In this document: positions 35,452 through 44,275 of the stretch, piece after piece
How the letters are laid out: each line of letters begins with the position of its first letter
How positions within the stretch are numbered: the first letter of the stretch is position 1
DNA from: JADJDM01 sp044352985
GTDB taxonomy: Bacteria; Bacteroidota; Bacteroidia; B-17B0; Aurantibacillaceae
Reading direction: 5' to 3'
Assembly: GCA_044352985.1 (NCBI GenBank)
Contig: JBILCU010000001.1
Span: 62,001 to 126,000 of the forward strand
Length of the DNA: 64,000 bases
The notes under the pieces: model-generated
Told to the model about the DNA's origin: nothing
The model's database searches: none
What the model saw: the letters and a program-made list of their open reading frames with translations, nothing else
Translations under genes and position numbers: made by a program

Positions 35452-36024
35452 CTACTTTTTATAAAAATTCATCTCACAAATGTATTTCCAAACTTCGGGA
35501 TGAACAAAGTATTCTGGTTTTTTACCCTCATGTATTGCGTCACGAATGTATGAGGAAGAAATTTCGATAATTGGCGCATTGGTTAAAGTAACAGAGGGAT
35601 GGATTACCAATGGCCCGGGATCAAAACCTGGACGAGGGTAGACAAACAAATGATGGCGTTTTAAAATTACCTCATAGTTTTTCCATTTATGAAAAGTTGC
35701 CAAGTTATCTGCGCCTAAAATCAATGCGAATTTTTTTTTAGGATATTTTTCTTTTAAATATTCTAGTGTGTTTATCGTATAAGATGGCTGAGGCAAATTA
35801 AATTCGATATCACAAGCTTTTAGTTTTGGATGATCTCCAATTGCCAAATTCACCATGTCTTTTCGAAAACGATGATGAAGTAAGCTTGATTTATTTTTTA
35901 AGGGATTGTGTGGCGAAATAACAAACCAAATTTCTTTTAGTTCAGTATTGTCTAGGTAATAATTAGCTAAGGCTAAATGGCCGATATGAATTGGATTAAA
36001 TGAACCGAAAAATAAGCCAACCAT
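35452..36024 (-). CDS. nadD: Nicotinate-nucleotide adenylyltransferase
   Basis: The 190-aa enzyme has the nucleotidyltransferase motif GSFNPIHIGH (7-16) and the C-terminal SSSYIRDAI, matching the ISSTxIR motif. It converts nicotinate mononucleotide to deamido-NAD in NAD synthesis. Start and stop fit tightly: the stop of the upstream S41 protease gene is 2 bp before its ATG, so the two are co-transcribed. Confidence 0.94.
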   Translation of the reverse strand: MVGLFFGSFNPIHIGHLALANYYLDNTELKEIWFVISPHNPLKNKSSLLHHRFRKDMVNLAIGDHPKLKACDIEFNLPQPSYTINTLEYLKEKYPKKKFALILGADNLATFHKWKNYEVILKRHHLFVYPRPGFDPGPLVIHPSVTLTNAPIIEISSSYIRDAIHEGKKPEYFVHPEVWKYICEMNFYKK

Positions 36025-36026
36025 AA

Positions 36027-37718
36027 TTAAAATTTCTTATTCGGATTAAATGGTTTAGTTGGTTTATCAATAGTAGTTAAAATAGATTTAATTTTTGCAT
36101 CATTGCTTATCAATTGCAACGCAGTTGAAATATCCTTATCGTATTTTATGTTTGCCTCTAATTTTCCTGACTCGAAATTATATCTTGAAACAATTTCTAT
36201 CTCCAATAATTGTTTCACCTCATCTTTAAACTTCATAAAATCATCTTTTTTACTTTCTTTCAATCGATTTAATAATGCTGTGTATTCTTTTTCTACATCT
36301 TCAAATTTTTTATCATCTTGTGCTAGTTCTTTAAATCGTTCCAATTCTTTCTCGCTATCTGTTTCATATTTGTAATCTCCTTTTTTTACCATGCTAATAA
36401 ATTCCTGATAATCTGAATCTGATAATGAAAAAGTACGCGCATTTAGTTTTAGGTTTTTATTTTTTGAATAATAATAATTAGCATAATCAAATATGTGATT
36501 TTTAGAAATCAGTGCAAAGGCCAAATGACTCATGGTTTCCTCAGCAATTTTTATATCAGGCATAATTCCAGCGCCATCGTATACAATTCTACCTCCTTTT
36601 GTTTTAAATGCTGTTACTAATGAATCTGGAACTTTTAATACTGCTCCATCTAAATCTTTTGTAGAATAATCCAATGCCTGAATACAACGGCCACTTGGAA
36701 TGTAGTATTTGGCAACTGTTACTTTTAATGCAGAATTATAAACCAAATTTCTTGTTTGCTGAACGAGACCTTTACCATAAGTGCGCTCACCAATTACAAC
36801 TGCTCTGTCTAAATCTTGCAAAGCACCTGAAACAACTTCAGATGCTGATGCTGAATTTCGATCAACAATTACAACAATTGGAATTTGTGTGTCAATTGGA
36901 TTATTAACTGCTTTTAACGTATTGTCCCATTCTTTAATTTTTCCTTTTGTAGTAGCAACTATTTGTCCTTTATCTATAAAAAGATTTACAATATCAACTG
37001 CTTGTTGCAATAGTCCACCTGGGTTTCCTCTTAAATCTAAAATAAGCGATGAACACTTATTTTCTGTTTTCAATTTGGTATAAGCTTCTTTAACTTCTTT
37101 TGCTGCATCTTGAGTAAACCCGGTAAGTTTAATATACCCCACTTGATCATTTAACATTCCTGAATAAGGAACATCTTTTAATTTAATTTCTTCTCTTTTT
37201 ATAGTAAAATCTGTTGGTGTAGAATTACCATAATGCTTAAGGCTTAACTTAACCGTTGAACCTGGCTGTCCTTTTAAAAATTTACTAATGTCTTCAGAAT
37301 TTTTTTTATCGATAATAATTCCGTTTACAGCAACTATTACATCGCCAACCTCAACGCCAGATTTTTGTGCCGGTGCACCTTCGTAAACTTCAGTAATAAC
37401 TACTTTATCATCTATTTCTCGAACAGAAGCACCTATTCCGCCATACTGACCGGTAGTCATAAATTTATATTCTTCTATATCCGATTCGGGATAATAAACC
37501 GTATAGGGATCCAAGGATGAAAGCATGGCATCAATACCTGTTTTCATTAATTGACCTGGCTTTGTATCGTCTACATAGTAAATATTTAATTCTCTGAAAA
37601 GGGTAGCAAATACATCCAGATTTTTCGACACTTCAAAATAATCTTCGGTAAAATTATATCCAACAATCCCAACAATGGTAATTGATAGAATGATGACTAG
37701 TTTTTTAATTTTCAGCAT
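36027..37718 (-). CDS. S41 C-terminal processing peptidase
   Basis: I place the start at ATG 37716-37718 (MLKIKKLVIILS), not at the GTG two codons upstream, because the -7 box would overlap that GTG. The protein (563 aa) has an N-terminal signal anchor (about 5-22), a PDZ domain (about 85-170; GGIGASVREID, VNGIIIDKKNS) and the tail-specific protease core with nucleophile Ser in DRNSASASE and Lys in TYGKGLVQQT. A C-terminal helical extension (about 390-563) is typical of the Bacteroidota form. It acts in the periplasm on protein C-termini. nadD follows after 2 bp. Confidence 0.93.
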   Translation of the reverse strand: MLKIKKLVIILSITIVGIVGYNFTEDYFEVSKNLDVFATLFRELNIYYVDDTKPGQLMKTGIDAMLSSLDPYTVYYPESDIEEYKFMTTGQYGGIGASVREIDDKVVITEVYEGAPAQKSGVEVGDVIVAVNGIIIDKKNSEDISKFLKGQPGSTVKLSLKHYGNSTPTDFTIKREEIKLKDVPYSGMLNDQVGYIKLTGFTQDAAKEVKEAYTKLKTENKCSSLILDLRGNPGGLLQQAVDIVNLFIDKGQIVATTKGKIKEWDNTLKAVNNPIDTQIPIVVIVDRNSASASEVVSGALQDLDRAVVIGERTYGKGLVQQTRNLVYNSALKVTVAKYYIPSGRCIQALDYSTKDLDGAVLKVPDSLVTAFKTKGGRIVYDGAGIMPDIKIAEETMSHLAFALISKNHIFDYANYYYSKNKNLKLNARTFSLSDSDYQEFISMVKKGDYKYETDSEKELERFKELAQDDKKFEDVEKEYTALLNRLKESKKDDFMKFKDEVKQLLEIEIVSRYNFESGKLEANIKYDKDISTALQLISNDAKIKSILTTIDKPTKPFNPNKKF

Positions 37719-37723
37719 AAACA

Positions 37724-37731
37724 CAAATATA
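37724..37731 (-). promoter_or_regulatory. -7 box of the S41-nadD operon, adjacent to the start codon
   Basis: TATATTTG on the minus strand matches TAnnTTTG and ends 5 nt before ATG 37718. Its last base is the first base of the alternative GTG codon, which argues against that start. Confidence 0.55.
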
Positions 37732-37816
37732 ATTTATTTTAAAGTGAGTGTTGATGTAATTTGTAAGATAAGGATTGTTAAGAAATCATATAATTGATTT
37801 GATAGATGAAAAAGTA

Positions 37817-37848
37817 AGTTTTGCATGATTTTAAAATCATGCAAAACT
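37817..37848 (-). terminator. 32-bp perfect palindrome, probable terminator of the OmpA/TSP3 gene
   Basis: The 32 bases are a perfect palindrome centred on TTTTAAAA, with arms containing GTTTTGCATGA. The site lies between the stop of the OmpA/TSP3 gene and the S41 gene. On the minus strand it is followed by a T-rich stretch (TTACTTTTTC). A hairpin terminator is the simplest reading, though the arms are GC-poor and a protein-binding site is possible. Confidence 0.6.
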
Positions 37849-37879
37849 ATTTCAAATAAAAATGTGAGGGAACAACAAT

Positions 37880-40378
37880 TTAATGCGTAAATACAATCTT
37901 CATCTCTACGCGTCTATTTTTCTGACGCCCTTCTTCTGTATTATTATCTGCAATTGGTCGAGTTGATCCATACCAAGAAATTTCAATTCGGTCTTCTTTT
38001 TCACCTTTTGAAACCAAGTATTTTTTAACGGCTTTTACACGTTTTTCTGAAAGTATCATGTTTTTAGCATCATCTCCCTGATTATCTGTATGACCGCTCA
38101 TCACTAATACCCAATCGTTAACGTGTGCTTTTAGTAACTCAGCTAATTCATCTAAATAAGGTAAAGATGTTTTTTTGATGATGTCTTTACCTGAAGCGAA
38201 TTCTAAATTAGAGAACGCTTTTTCCAATACTTTCTTCTCCTCTTCTTTTAATTCAGGCTCAGGTAAACACCCTTTCAATTCTACAGTTCCAGCTATATCA
38301 GGACAACTGTCATCTTTATCCAACACGCCGTCTTTATCGGTATCTGGCCATGGACATCCTTTATTTTCAATAGGGCCAGCTAAAGTTGGGCATTGATCAT
38401 CTTTATCAAATAATCCATCTTTATCTGTATCATCCCAAGGGCAGCCTTTATTTTCTTTTGTGCCAGCTACCTCAGGGCAATTGTCTTCAAAATCAAGTAA
38501 TCCATCACCATCTTTATCAGGGCAACCATTAAGTTTTTTAGGACCCGCTACATCCGGGCAAGCATCCTGAATGTCAGGAATACTATCGTTGTCTTTATCA
38601 GGACAGCCATTATAAATTGCCAAACCAAAATCGAGCGGACAATCGTCAAATTTATTTATAATTCCATCACCGTCTGTATCAGGGCAACCTTTAAAGGCGA
38701 CTAAACCAGAATCGTCTGGGCAATCATCTTCTCCATCGGCAATGTTATCATTATCTTTATCCGGGCAACCCAAGAATTTTTTTAATCCGGCAATTTCTGG
38801 GCACTTATCTTCGCTATCCACTATATGATCACCATCTCTATCAGGGCAACCCATAAACTCCCAAACTCCCGGCACATCTTTACACTTATCTTTTCTGTCA
38901 GAAATTTTATCTTTATCTCTATCTTTTGGTGCGTTAAATGGAACTGGAATTTTCAATAGCGCATGTATATCGCCACCAAACATGCTTTTGTTACTTATAA
39001 ATGGTGTTAAATTAGTTGTACCAATAATTATGGGCCCTAAACGTACTGTAGCTCCAAATCGAAATCCATCTAATTGATGATACTGCATAGGCAAAAACAC
39101 GCCAAACCATTTATGATCCCATCTTGGAGTTATGCTGATTGCATTGTATTCGTGTATTTTAGTTTCTCTGTTTTTATATTTTAAAGTTAAGAATGGCGTT
39201 ACGTTTACATATACATCTTTCCAGATATTGTAATCAAATTGAAAACTAAACGCTGTTGGTAACGTCATTTTATATGTAGTTGTAGGGTTTACAATTGGGA
39301 AACTTCTTCTTAAAATACTATCAAACTCCATAACTGTTTGAATTGTATCAAAAGCCTTTAAATTAAAACGATTAAAATCGGCAATAAAATTATTACTCAA
39401 TGTGCCTTTTTGGAACTTGATTCTTCCAATATCCAAAATTGAAAATCCAACTCTAACTTTATATTTGTTTTTATCTCTTCTCCATAAATCTGTTTCGTTA
39501 TCCATATCATATTTATAGGACTTAAAATTAGGTCTCCACTCGTATACAACACCTAAATCTGCGCCAATACCAGGGTATGACTCTAAAGTTTTAAGTTTAA
39601 TATTATTGCCCTCAAACTCAAAATTTCTAGAGTGGCCATAACTTACCTCTGAACGAAGAAAAGTCATTAATGTATCGTTAGGCACATTAAAATTAAAATC
39701 TTTAATATTCATGTAAGAAGACAATATGCCTTGTAAAAACTTTAATCTTCCTGCAACTTTAAAAGCATGTTCATTATCTTCTTTTAAAACTCTTCCGTAA
39801 GTTATTCCATACTCTGCCCAAGTCATTTGTTGAATACTTACGTTTTTACTATTTAATTTAGGAGCATTTGACTCCCATAATTTTGGAAAATCTAAGCCTT
39901 CAATAATTAGTTTCGCTAGATCAGGTGAAACGCCATCAACGTTTAATTGATTTCTAATATCCCAGGTAAATGCTACAGAGTTTTTATGATTACAATAAAT
40001 CATAAATGAAGGCATATTAATTCTTAACCCAGTGTAAACTGATTTGTATTTATTGTTTACTTTTTCTTCCATAGAATTATGAACGATATCTGTGTCTCTA
40101 GCAAGTGTAGGGAACCAAATTACATATCCATTTTTATCTACTTCTTTACGCGGTGTTAAAGCGCTTTTTTTTATGCCCAGATAGTTATTATAGAAAGCTG
40201 CATTAAATCCAAATAAAGTCATATCAAACTTCATACGATCATCAACAATACTTGCTGGCTGCAAAGAAATACCAGTTACACCAGCATAATTACTATTGCT
40301 AAAGCCTAAAAAATCTTGCGCAAATAACTTAGACGAAAATTGAAGTGTAATCAGAAATAAAAAGATTTTAAATTTCAT
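37880..40378 (-). CDS. DUF5723-type barrel / thrombospondin type 3 / OmpA outer-membrane protein
   Basis: The 832-aa protein has a signal peptide (1-20, FSSKLFAQ). A long beta-rich region follows (about 25-470, resembling the DUF5723 family). Eight calcium-binding thrombospondin type 3 repeats (about 480-700; DRDGDHIVDSEDKC, DTDGDGIINKFDDC and so on) lead to an OmpA peptidoglycan-binding domain (about 715-832; MSGHTDNQGDDAKNMILSEKR). The repeats form a rigid Ca-loaded arm between an outer-membrane barrel and the cell wall. Each repeat ends with a Cys and an x-GCP segment, so disulphides are likely. The gene is monocistronic. Confidence 0.92.
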   Translation of the reverse strand: MKFKIFLFLITLQFSSKLFAQDFLGFSNSNYAGVTGISLQPASIVDDRMKFDMTLFGFNAAFYNNYLGIKKSALTPRKEVDKNGYVIWFPTLARDTDIVHNSMEEKVNNKYKSVYTGLRINMPSFMIYCNHKNSVAFTWDIRNQLNVDGVSPDLAKLIIEGLDFPKLWESNAPKLNSKNVSIQQMTWAEYGITYGRVLKEDNEHAFKVAGRLKFLQGILSSYMNIKDFNFNVPNDTLMTFLRSEVSYGHSRNFEFEGNNIKLKTLESYPGIGADLGVVYEWRPNFKSYKYDMDNETDLWRRDKNKYKVRVGFSILDIGRIKFQKGTLSNNFIADFNRFNLKAFDTIQTVMEFDSILRRSFPIVNPTTTYKMTLPTAFSFQFDYNIWKDVYVNVTPFLTLKYKNRETKIHEYNAISITPRWDHKWFGVFLPMQYHQLDGFRFGATVRLGPIIIGTTNLTPFISNKSMFGGDIHALLKIPVPFNAPKDRDKDKISDRKDKCKDVPGVWEFMGCPDRDGDHIVDSEDKCPEIAGLKKFLGCPDKDNDNIADGEDDCPDDSGLVAFKGCPDTDGDGIINKFDDCPLDFGLAIYNGCPDKDNDSIPDIQDACPDVAGPKKLNGCPDKDGDGLLDFEDNCPEVAGTKENKGCPWDDTDKDGLFDKDDQCPTLAGPIENKGCPWPDTDKDGVLDKDDSCPDIAGTVELKGCLPEPELKEEEKKVLEKAFSNLEFASGKDIIKKTSLPYLDELAELLKAHVNDWVLVMSGHTDNQGDDAKNMILSEKRVKAVKKYLVSKGEKEDRIEISWYGSTRPIADNNTEEGRQKNRRVEMKIVFTH

Positions 40379-40525
40379 TTTGATAAGTATAATATTGTTT
40401 TAATTTTAAAATTTTATAAAGGGAATAAATTTAACAATTTTATACATTAACAAATAAGTAAAGTGATGAATATTACTATAACTATTTAAATGGCAAATTC
40501 GATATTAGTTTAATTTTATGAAGTT

Positions 40526-40945
40526 ATGATAAAACCAATTTTTTATTTAGCACTACCATTTATTGCCATTAATTTAAAGTCGCAACCCAATTATTTTATT
40601 GGATTAGACACTATTAAAGCACCTAAAAATCTAGAAAACACATCTATAATACCGTTGTTTCATGATACTATAAACGTATCGAGTTTTTTAATTTTTATAA
40701 AGAAAGAGGTTAAACTACACAAGCACATTACACACGATGAACAAGTTTATGTGATAGAGGGAGAAGGGAAAATGCAATTGGGAGAAAAAATCAAAGAAAT
40801 TAAAAAAGGGGATTTTATTTTTATTCCAAAAAACACCTATCACTCTGTTAATACTACTTCAAATAATGAACTTAAAGTAATTTCAATACAAGCACCTTAC
40901 TTTGATGGAAAAGATAGGTTTTTTAAAAAACCAGATAACGATTAG
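40526..40945 (+). CDS. Exported cupin-domain protein
   Basis: The 139-aa protein has a probable signal peptide (1-19, LALPFIAINLKSQ) and a single cupin barrel. Metal-ligand motifs are KLHKHITHDEQVYVIEG (His-x-His...Glu) and the downstream IPKNTYHSVN (His). The fold is compatible with metal-dependent oxygenase, isomerase or sensor functions; substrate unknown. Its last 4 bp overlap the convergent gene at 40942. Confidence 0.8.
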   Translation: MIKPIFYLALPFIAINLKSQPNYFIGLDTIKAPKNLENTSIIPLFHDTINVSSFLIFIKKEVKLHKHITHDEQVYVIEGEGKMQLGEKIKEIKKGDFIFIPKNTYHSVNTTSNNELKVISIQAPYFDGKDRFFKKPDND

Positions 40946-41274
40946 TCAATTAACTCAATGGTTAAATGCTCAGAACGTTTCATGAAAATCAATTTAATTT
41001 TATCGTAAGGAATAAAAGCGATATAGCTTTTACCATCCAATTCCATTGAATGTTCATTAAAAACAATTTTCACAGATTTTGGATCCAACTTCTCAAATTT
41101 CTCAAACCAACCTTGTTTAGATCCATCGTGCTCACGTGTTCTGATTAAAAAAACATCTTTTAACTCTTGAAAATTAACAGAATTAATTGTTTTCTCTACT
41201 TCAGCCTTTGATAATTGAGCTTGAGCATAAAATGAAAGTAGAGTAATTACAATTGTTACAATTATTTTTTTCAT
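40942..41274 (-). CDS. Small exported protein of unknown function
   Basis: The 110-aa protein has a clear signal peptide (MKKIIVTIVITLLSFYAQAQ, 1-20) and a mature domain of about 90 residues with alternating charged and hydrophobic strands (KSVKIVFNEHSMELDGKSYIAFI). I do not recognise the family. It is probably periplasmic. It has its own -7 box, and it overlaps the convergent cupin gene by 4 bp. Confidence 0.7.
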   Translation of the reverse strand: MKKIIVTIVITLLSFYAQAQLSKAEVEKTINSVNFQELKDVFLIRTREHDGSKQGWFEKFEKLDPKSVKIVFNEHSMELDGKSYIAFIPYDKIKLIFMKRSEHLTIELID

Positions 41275-41294
41275 AAAAAATTTACAAATTTGAA

Positions 41295-41302
41295 CAAATA
41301 TA
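41295..41302 (-). promoter_or_regulatory. -7 box of the small exported protein gene
   Basis: TATATTTG on the minus strand matches TAnnTTTG and lies 20 nt before the ATG, a leader of about 14 nt. Confidence 0.5.
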
Positions 41303-41378
41303 GTTTTTTTAGTCTGTTTTTTAAAATTTTAATTTAGTTTAAAGCTTTTTTTAAACAAAAAACCAAAGTCTTTAAATT

Positions 41379-42971
41379 TTAATAAATGGTTAATATTAAA
41401 TAATCACATTCAGAACTTGTTGTGGTTTCAAAGGTTCTTTTCAATTGATCAATGAAAAATAAATTTTTCGAGTAAAAATTTAGGAAATTATCTTTCCTTT
41501 CTTGTATTGTTTGCTCAGGGAAATAAGCGTTTTTTATTTTTTTTATTTGTTGAATTGTAATTTCATTTTTTTGTTTTAATGACTTTTTAATTTTCTGCTC
41601 TAGATGCTCTAAACTCTTTAATGTTTTTTGCTTTTCTGCATCAACAGTTCCTGCAAGAGACTGATCAATTTCTGTTACTTTTTGCTTTAGCGCATTAAAT
41701 AGTTGATCGATATTATTTTTCTCTTCATCATATCCCATAAATTCTGCAGCTACAATTTTTTTATCAATTTCATCGCTGCTTAAAAAAACATCTTCTGTAT
41801 TTAATCCAAGACTATTCCATTTTAATACATGTTTTTCGTTAAAAAGCAATGCAAATTTTCGGGGTTGTAATACGGGAAAAAAAATTGCCGCATCATCAAA
41901 TGACGCTTTCAGTTGTAACCAATATGCGATTTCACCTGGTCCTCCAACATAAAAAAGATTAGGCAATAGTTTTTGTTGATAGAGGGGTCGCATTAAAACG
42001 TTCGGACTAAAAACTTCACAATTATTATCTATTAAAAAATTGATTTCGTTTTCTGAAAAAGAAAGATCTGTATTTAAAACCTGATATTTATTCTCTGAAA
42101 AAACAAGTCGTTCTCTAACGCTACCTTTTGCATAAAAAAGATTTATTGTTCGAGGATTTACTTGTGCCTTGTATCCTTTATTTATTAAGCTAGCATTTGT
42201 AGCTAGTACATTTTTCTCAACAAAAGATGTTCTTATTTCCTTTTTTATTTCATCTGAAAATACTTTTTTAAATGGAGCATGATCAGGGTCAATAATAATT
42301 AATCCATATTGTCCAAAAAGTGCATTAACTAAATATCTAGTCGCATCATTTAAATTAGAAAAAGAATACGTTTTCTCAATAAGTTGAATTATAGAATCAG
42401 TAGTTACTGATTGTCCAAGTATTTCATTTAATTGGTGAATTATTTCGTGAATGCCCTCTAAATTAAATTTTCCAACTTTACCATGCTGAGTTGTTTCCCA
42501 TGTGATTTTTTTACCAAAAACATGTGCGTGATTTATTTCCTCTTTATCATGATCTTCACCTGCCATCCAAAAAACAGGCACAAAATGATAGTTAGGATGT
42601 TTTTTATTTAATTCTTCGCATTGAACAATTACGGTTAATATTTTATAAATAAAATATATTGGTCCCGTAAACAAACACAATTGATGACCTGTTGTAACGG
42701 TAAATGTGTTGTTATTTTTTATACTGATAATATTTTCTTTAGTGCTACCGCTTACTTCAAAACCCACATATTGATTTAACAATTCATCGAACAGCATTAA
42801 ACGCTGATTATTATCAAATTTTAAATTATCAACTAAGGAATCCATTTTTATTGTTGAAAAATGTTGATTGATAAATGGCTTAATTTCAGCCGAATTAGAA
42901 ACATAATCAATCATCAATTTAGAAAACTGATTAGACTCTTGAATTGATATTTTTTTTAAATTAAAACTCAT
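41379..42971 (-). CDS. bshC: Bacillithiol biosynthesis cysteine-adding enzyme
   Basis: The 530-aa protein matches the length and key segments of BshC: VTTGHQLCLFTGPIYFIYKI (about 92-112), the HxxH-like stretch FWMAGEDHDKEEINHAHVFG, and the long C-terminal coiled coil (about 430-500). BshC adds Cys to GlcN-malate in the last step of bacillithiol synthesis. bshA and bshB are not in this window. The gene overlaps the NUDIX gene by 4 bp, so the two are translationally coupled. Confidence 0.93.
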   Translation of the reverse strand: MSFNLKKISIQESNQFSKLMIDYVSNSAEIKPFINQHFSTIKMDSLVDNLKFDNNQRLMLFDELLNQYVGFEVSGSTKENIISIKNNNTFTVTTGHQLCLFTGPIYFIYKILTVIVQCEELNKKHPNYHFVPVFWMAGEDHDKEEINHAHVFGKKITWETTQHGKVGKFNLEGIHEIIHQLNEILGQSVTTDSIIQLIEKTYSFSNLNDATRYLVNALFGQYGLIIIDPDHAPFKKVFSDEIKKEIRTSFVEKNVLATNASLINKGYKAQVNPRTINLFYAKGSVRERLVFSENKYQVLNTDLSFSENEINFLIDNNCEVFSPNVLMRPLYQQKLLPNLFYVGGPGEIAYWLQLKASFDDAAIFFPVLQPRKFALLFNEKHVLKWNSLGLNTEDVFLSSDEIDKKIVAAEFMGYDEEKNNIDQLFNALKQKVTEIDQSLAGTVDAEKQKTLKSLEHLEQKIKKSLKQKNEITIQQIKKIKNAYFPEQTIQERKDNFLNFYSKNLFFIDQLKRTFETTTSSECDYLILTIY

Positions 42972-43591
42972 GGAGTTTGAATATGAGAAAAAATTTCGCG
43001 AATGCTAGGGTAAGTATTTTTTAATGGCTGATGAATATCTATATTTTTAAACCATTTAACTTTTGTTATGCCTTCTTCCTTTTGTGCTTTTAGTTTTTGT
43101 TTGCCAGGGGCAGTCATTAAAAACCAATGGGTAATTTTTAAAACAAACTCTCCGTTTAATTTATATAAATGAAAAGTAGGCAATAGTTTCTTTATTATGC
43201 CCAGCTCTTTTATTCCACATTCTTCTTCGCACTCGCGAACAGCTGCTAATGGTATTTTTTCTTTTTTCTCAACTTTACCTTTTGGTAAATCCCATTTATT
43301 ATTTCGATAAATAAACAAAATTCCTTTTTGACTTTGTATTATTCCTCCTGCCGCTTCAATAAATACAAATTGCTTTAAAAATAAAGCTCTGATTTTAGTT
43401 TGTTCATCGTAAATAAAATACAGTACATTAAATTTATTTTGCTTAATGTACCATTGAAAATCTTCTTTTAATTTTTTGGCATTATCAGCATTACTTAATG
43501 CCGCTAATTCATTTTTATTAAGCTGTTTAAAGTTGGGTTTAGTTGTAAAAACTATTTTTTTATCACTAAAATGAATGGTGAAAATGTTCAT
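42968..43591 (-). CDS. NUDIX hydrolase
   Basis: The 207-aa protein has a complete Nudix box, GKVEKKEKIPLAAVRECEEE followed by CGI (about 119-141), preceded by NNKWDLPKGK. The N-terminal 60 residues are a lineage-specific extension without a known motif. NUDIX enzymes hydrolyse nucleoside diphosphates linked to another moiety; the substrate is not predictable here. It lies upstream of bshC with a 4-bp overlap, and is divergent from pyrE with a 42-bp gap. Confidence 0.92.
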   Translation of the reverse strand: MNIFTIHFSDKKIVFTTKPNFKQLNKNELAALSNADNAKKLKEDFQWYIKQNKFNVLYFIYDEQTKIRALFLKQFVFIEAAGGIIQSQKGILFIYRNNKWDLPKGKVEKKEKIPLAAVRECEEECGIKELGIIKKLLPTFHLYKLNGEFVLKITHWFLMTAPGKQKLKAQKEEGITKVKWFKNIDIHQPLKNTYPSIREIFSHIQTP

Positions 43592-43621
43592 AACTCTTGT
43601 TTCAATATTTTTACAGAATGG

Positions 43622-43629
43622 TAATTTTG
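43622..43629 (+). promoter_or_regulatory. -7 box of pyrE, adjacent to the start codon
   Basis: TAATTTTG matches TAnnTTTG and is 4 nt from the ATG at 43634. A CTTG at 43596-43599 is a weak -33 candidate. Confidence 0.55.
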
Positions 43630-43633
43630 CGAC

Positions 43634-44275
43634 ATGACAACATCTGATATAGCATCGCGTAAAATTGCAGATTATTTACTTCAAATCAAAGCTATAAAAT
43701 TACAACCTGATAAACCTTTTACCTGGGCATCAGGATGGAAGTCCCCAATTTATTGCGACAATAGAAAAACACTTTCATACCCAACTGTTCGCACATTCAT
43801 TCGTCAGCAATTTGTGGAGCAAATAAAAAATGAATTTACAAATACCGATGTAATTGCAGGAGTTGCAACAGGTGGTATAGCACAAGGGGCTTTGGTTGCT
43901 CAAGACATGAGCTTACCTTTTGTATATGTTAGAAGTGAAGCAAAAAAACACGGCATGACAAACATGATTGAAGGTGTAATTGAACCTGGCCAATCAGTAG
44001 TTGTTATTGAAGATTTAATAAGCACAGGCGGAAGCAGTTTAAAAGCTGTTCAAGCACTAAGAGATGCTGGATGCAATGTTAAAGGAATGGTTGCTATTTT
44101 TACTTACGGATTTAAAGAAGCTGTTGATAATTTTAAACAAGCAAATTGCCCTTTAATTACCTTGAGTAATTATCATATTTTAATTGAAGAAGCTTTAAAA
44201 AACAACTATATTACAGAAAAAGATTTGGCTTCATTACGTAAATGGCGAGAGGCTCCTGATAAATGGGGAATTTAA
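43634..44275 (+). CDS. pyrE: Orotate phosphoribosyltransferase
   Basis: The 213-aa enzyme of pyrimidine synthesis joins orotate to PRPP. The PRPP-binding motif is VVVIEDLISTGGSS (about 118-131), with FTWASGWKSPIYCDNR (substrate loop) and YVRSEAKKHG (catalytic loop) upstream. Length is normal. Its last 13 bp overlap the start of the following SDR gene. Confidence 0.96.
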   Translation: MTTSDIASRKIADYLLQIKAIKLQPDKPFTWASGWKSPIYCDNRKTLSYPTVRTFIRQQFVEQIKNEFTNTDVIAGVATGGIAQGALVAQDMSLPFVYVRSEAKKHGMTNMIEGVIEPGQSVVVIEDLISTGGSSLKAVQALRDAGCNVKGMVAIFTYGFKEAVDNFKQANCPLITLSNYHILIEEALKNNYITEKDLASLRKWREAPDKWGI

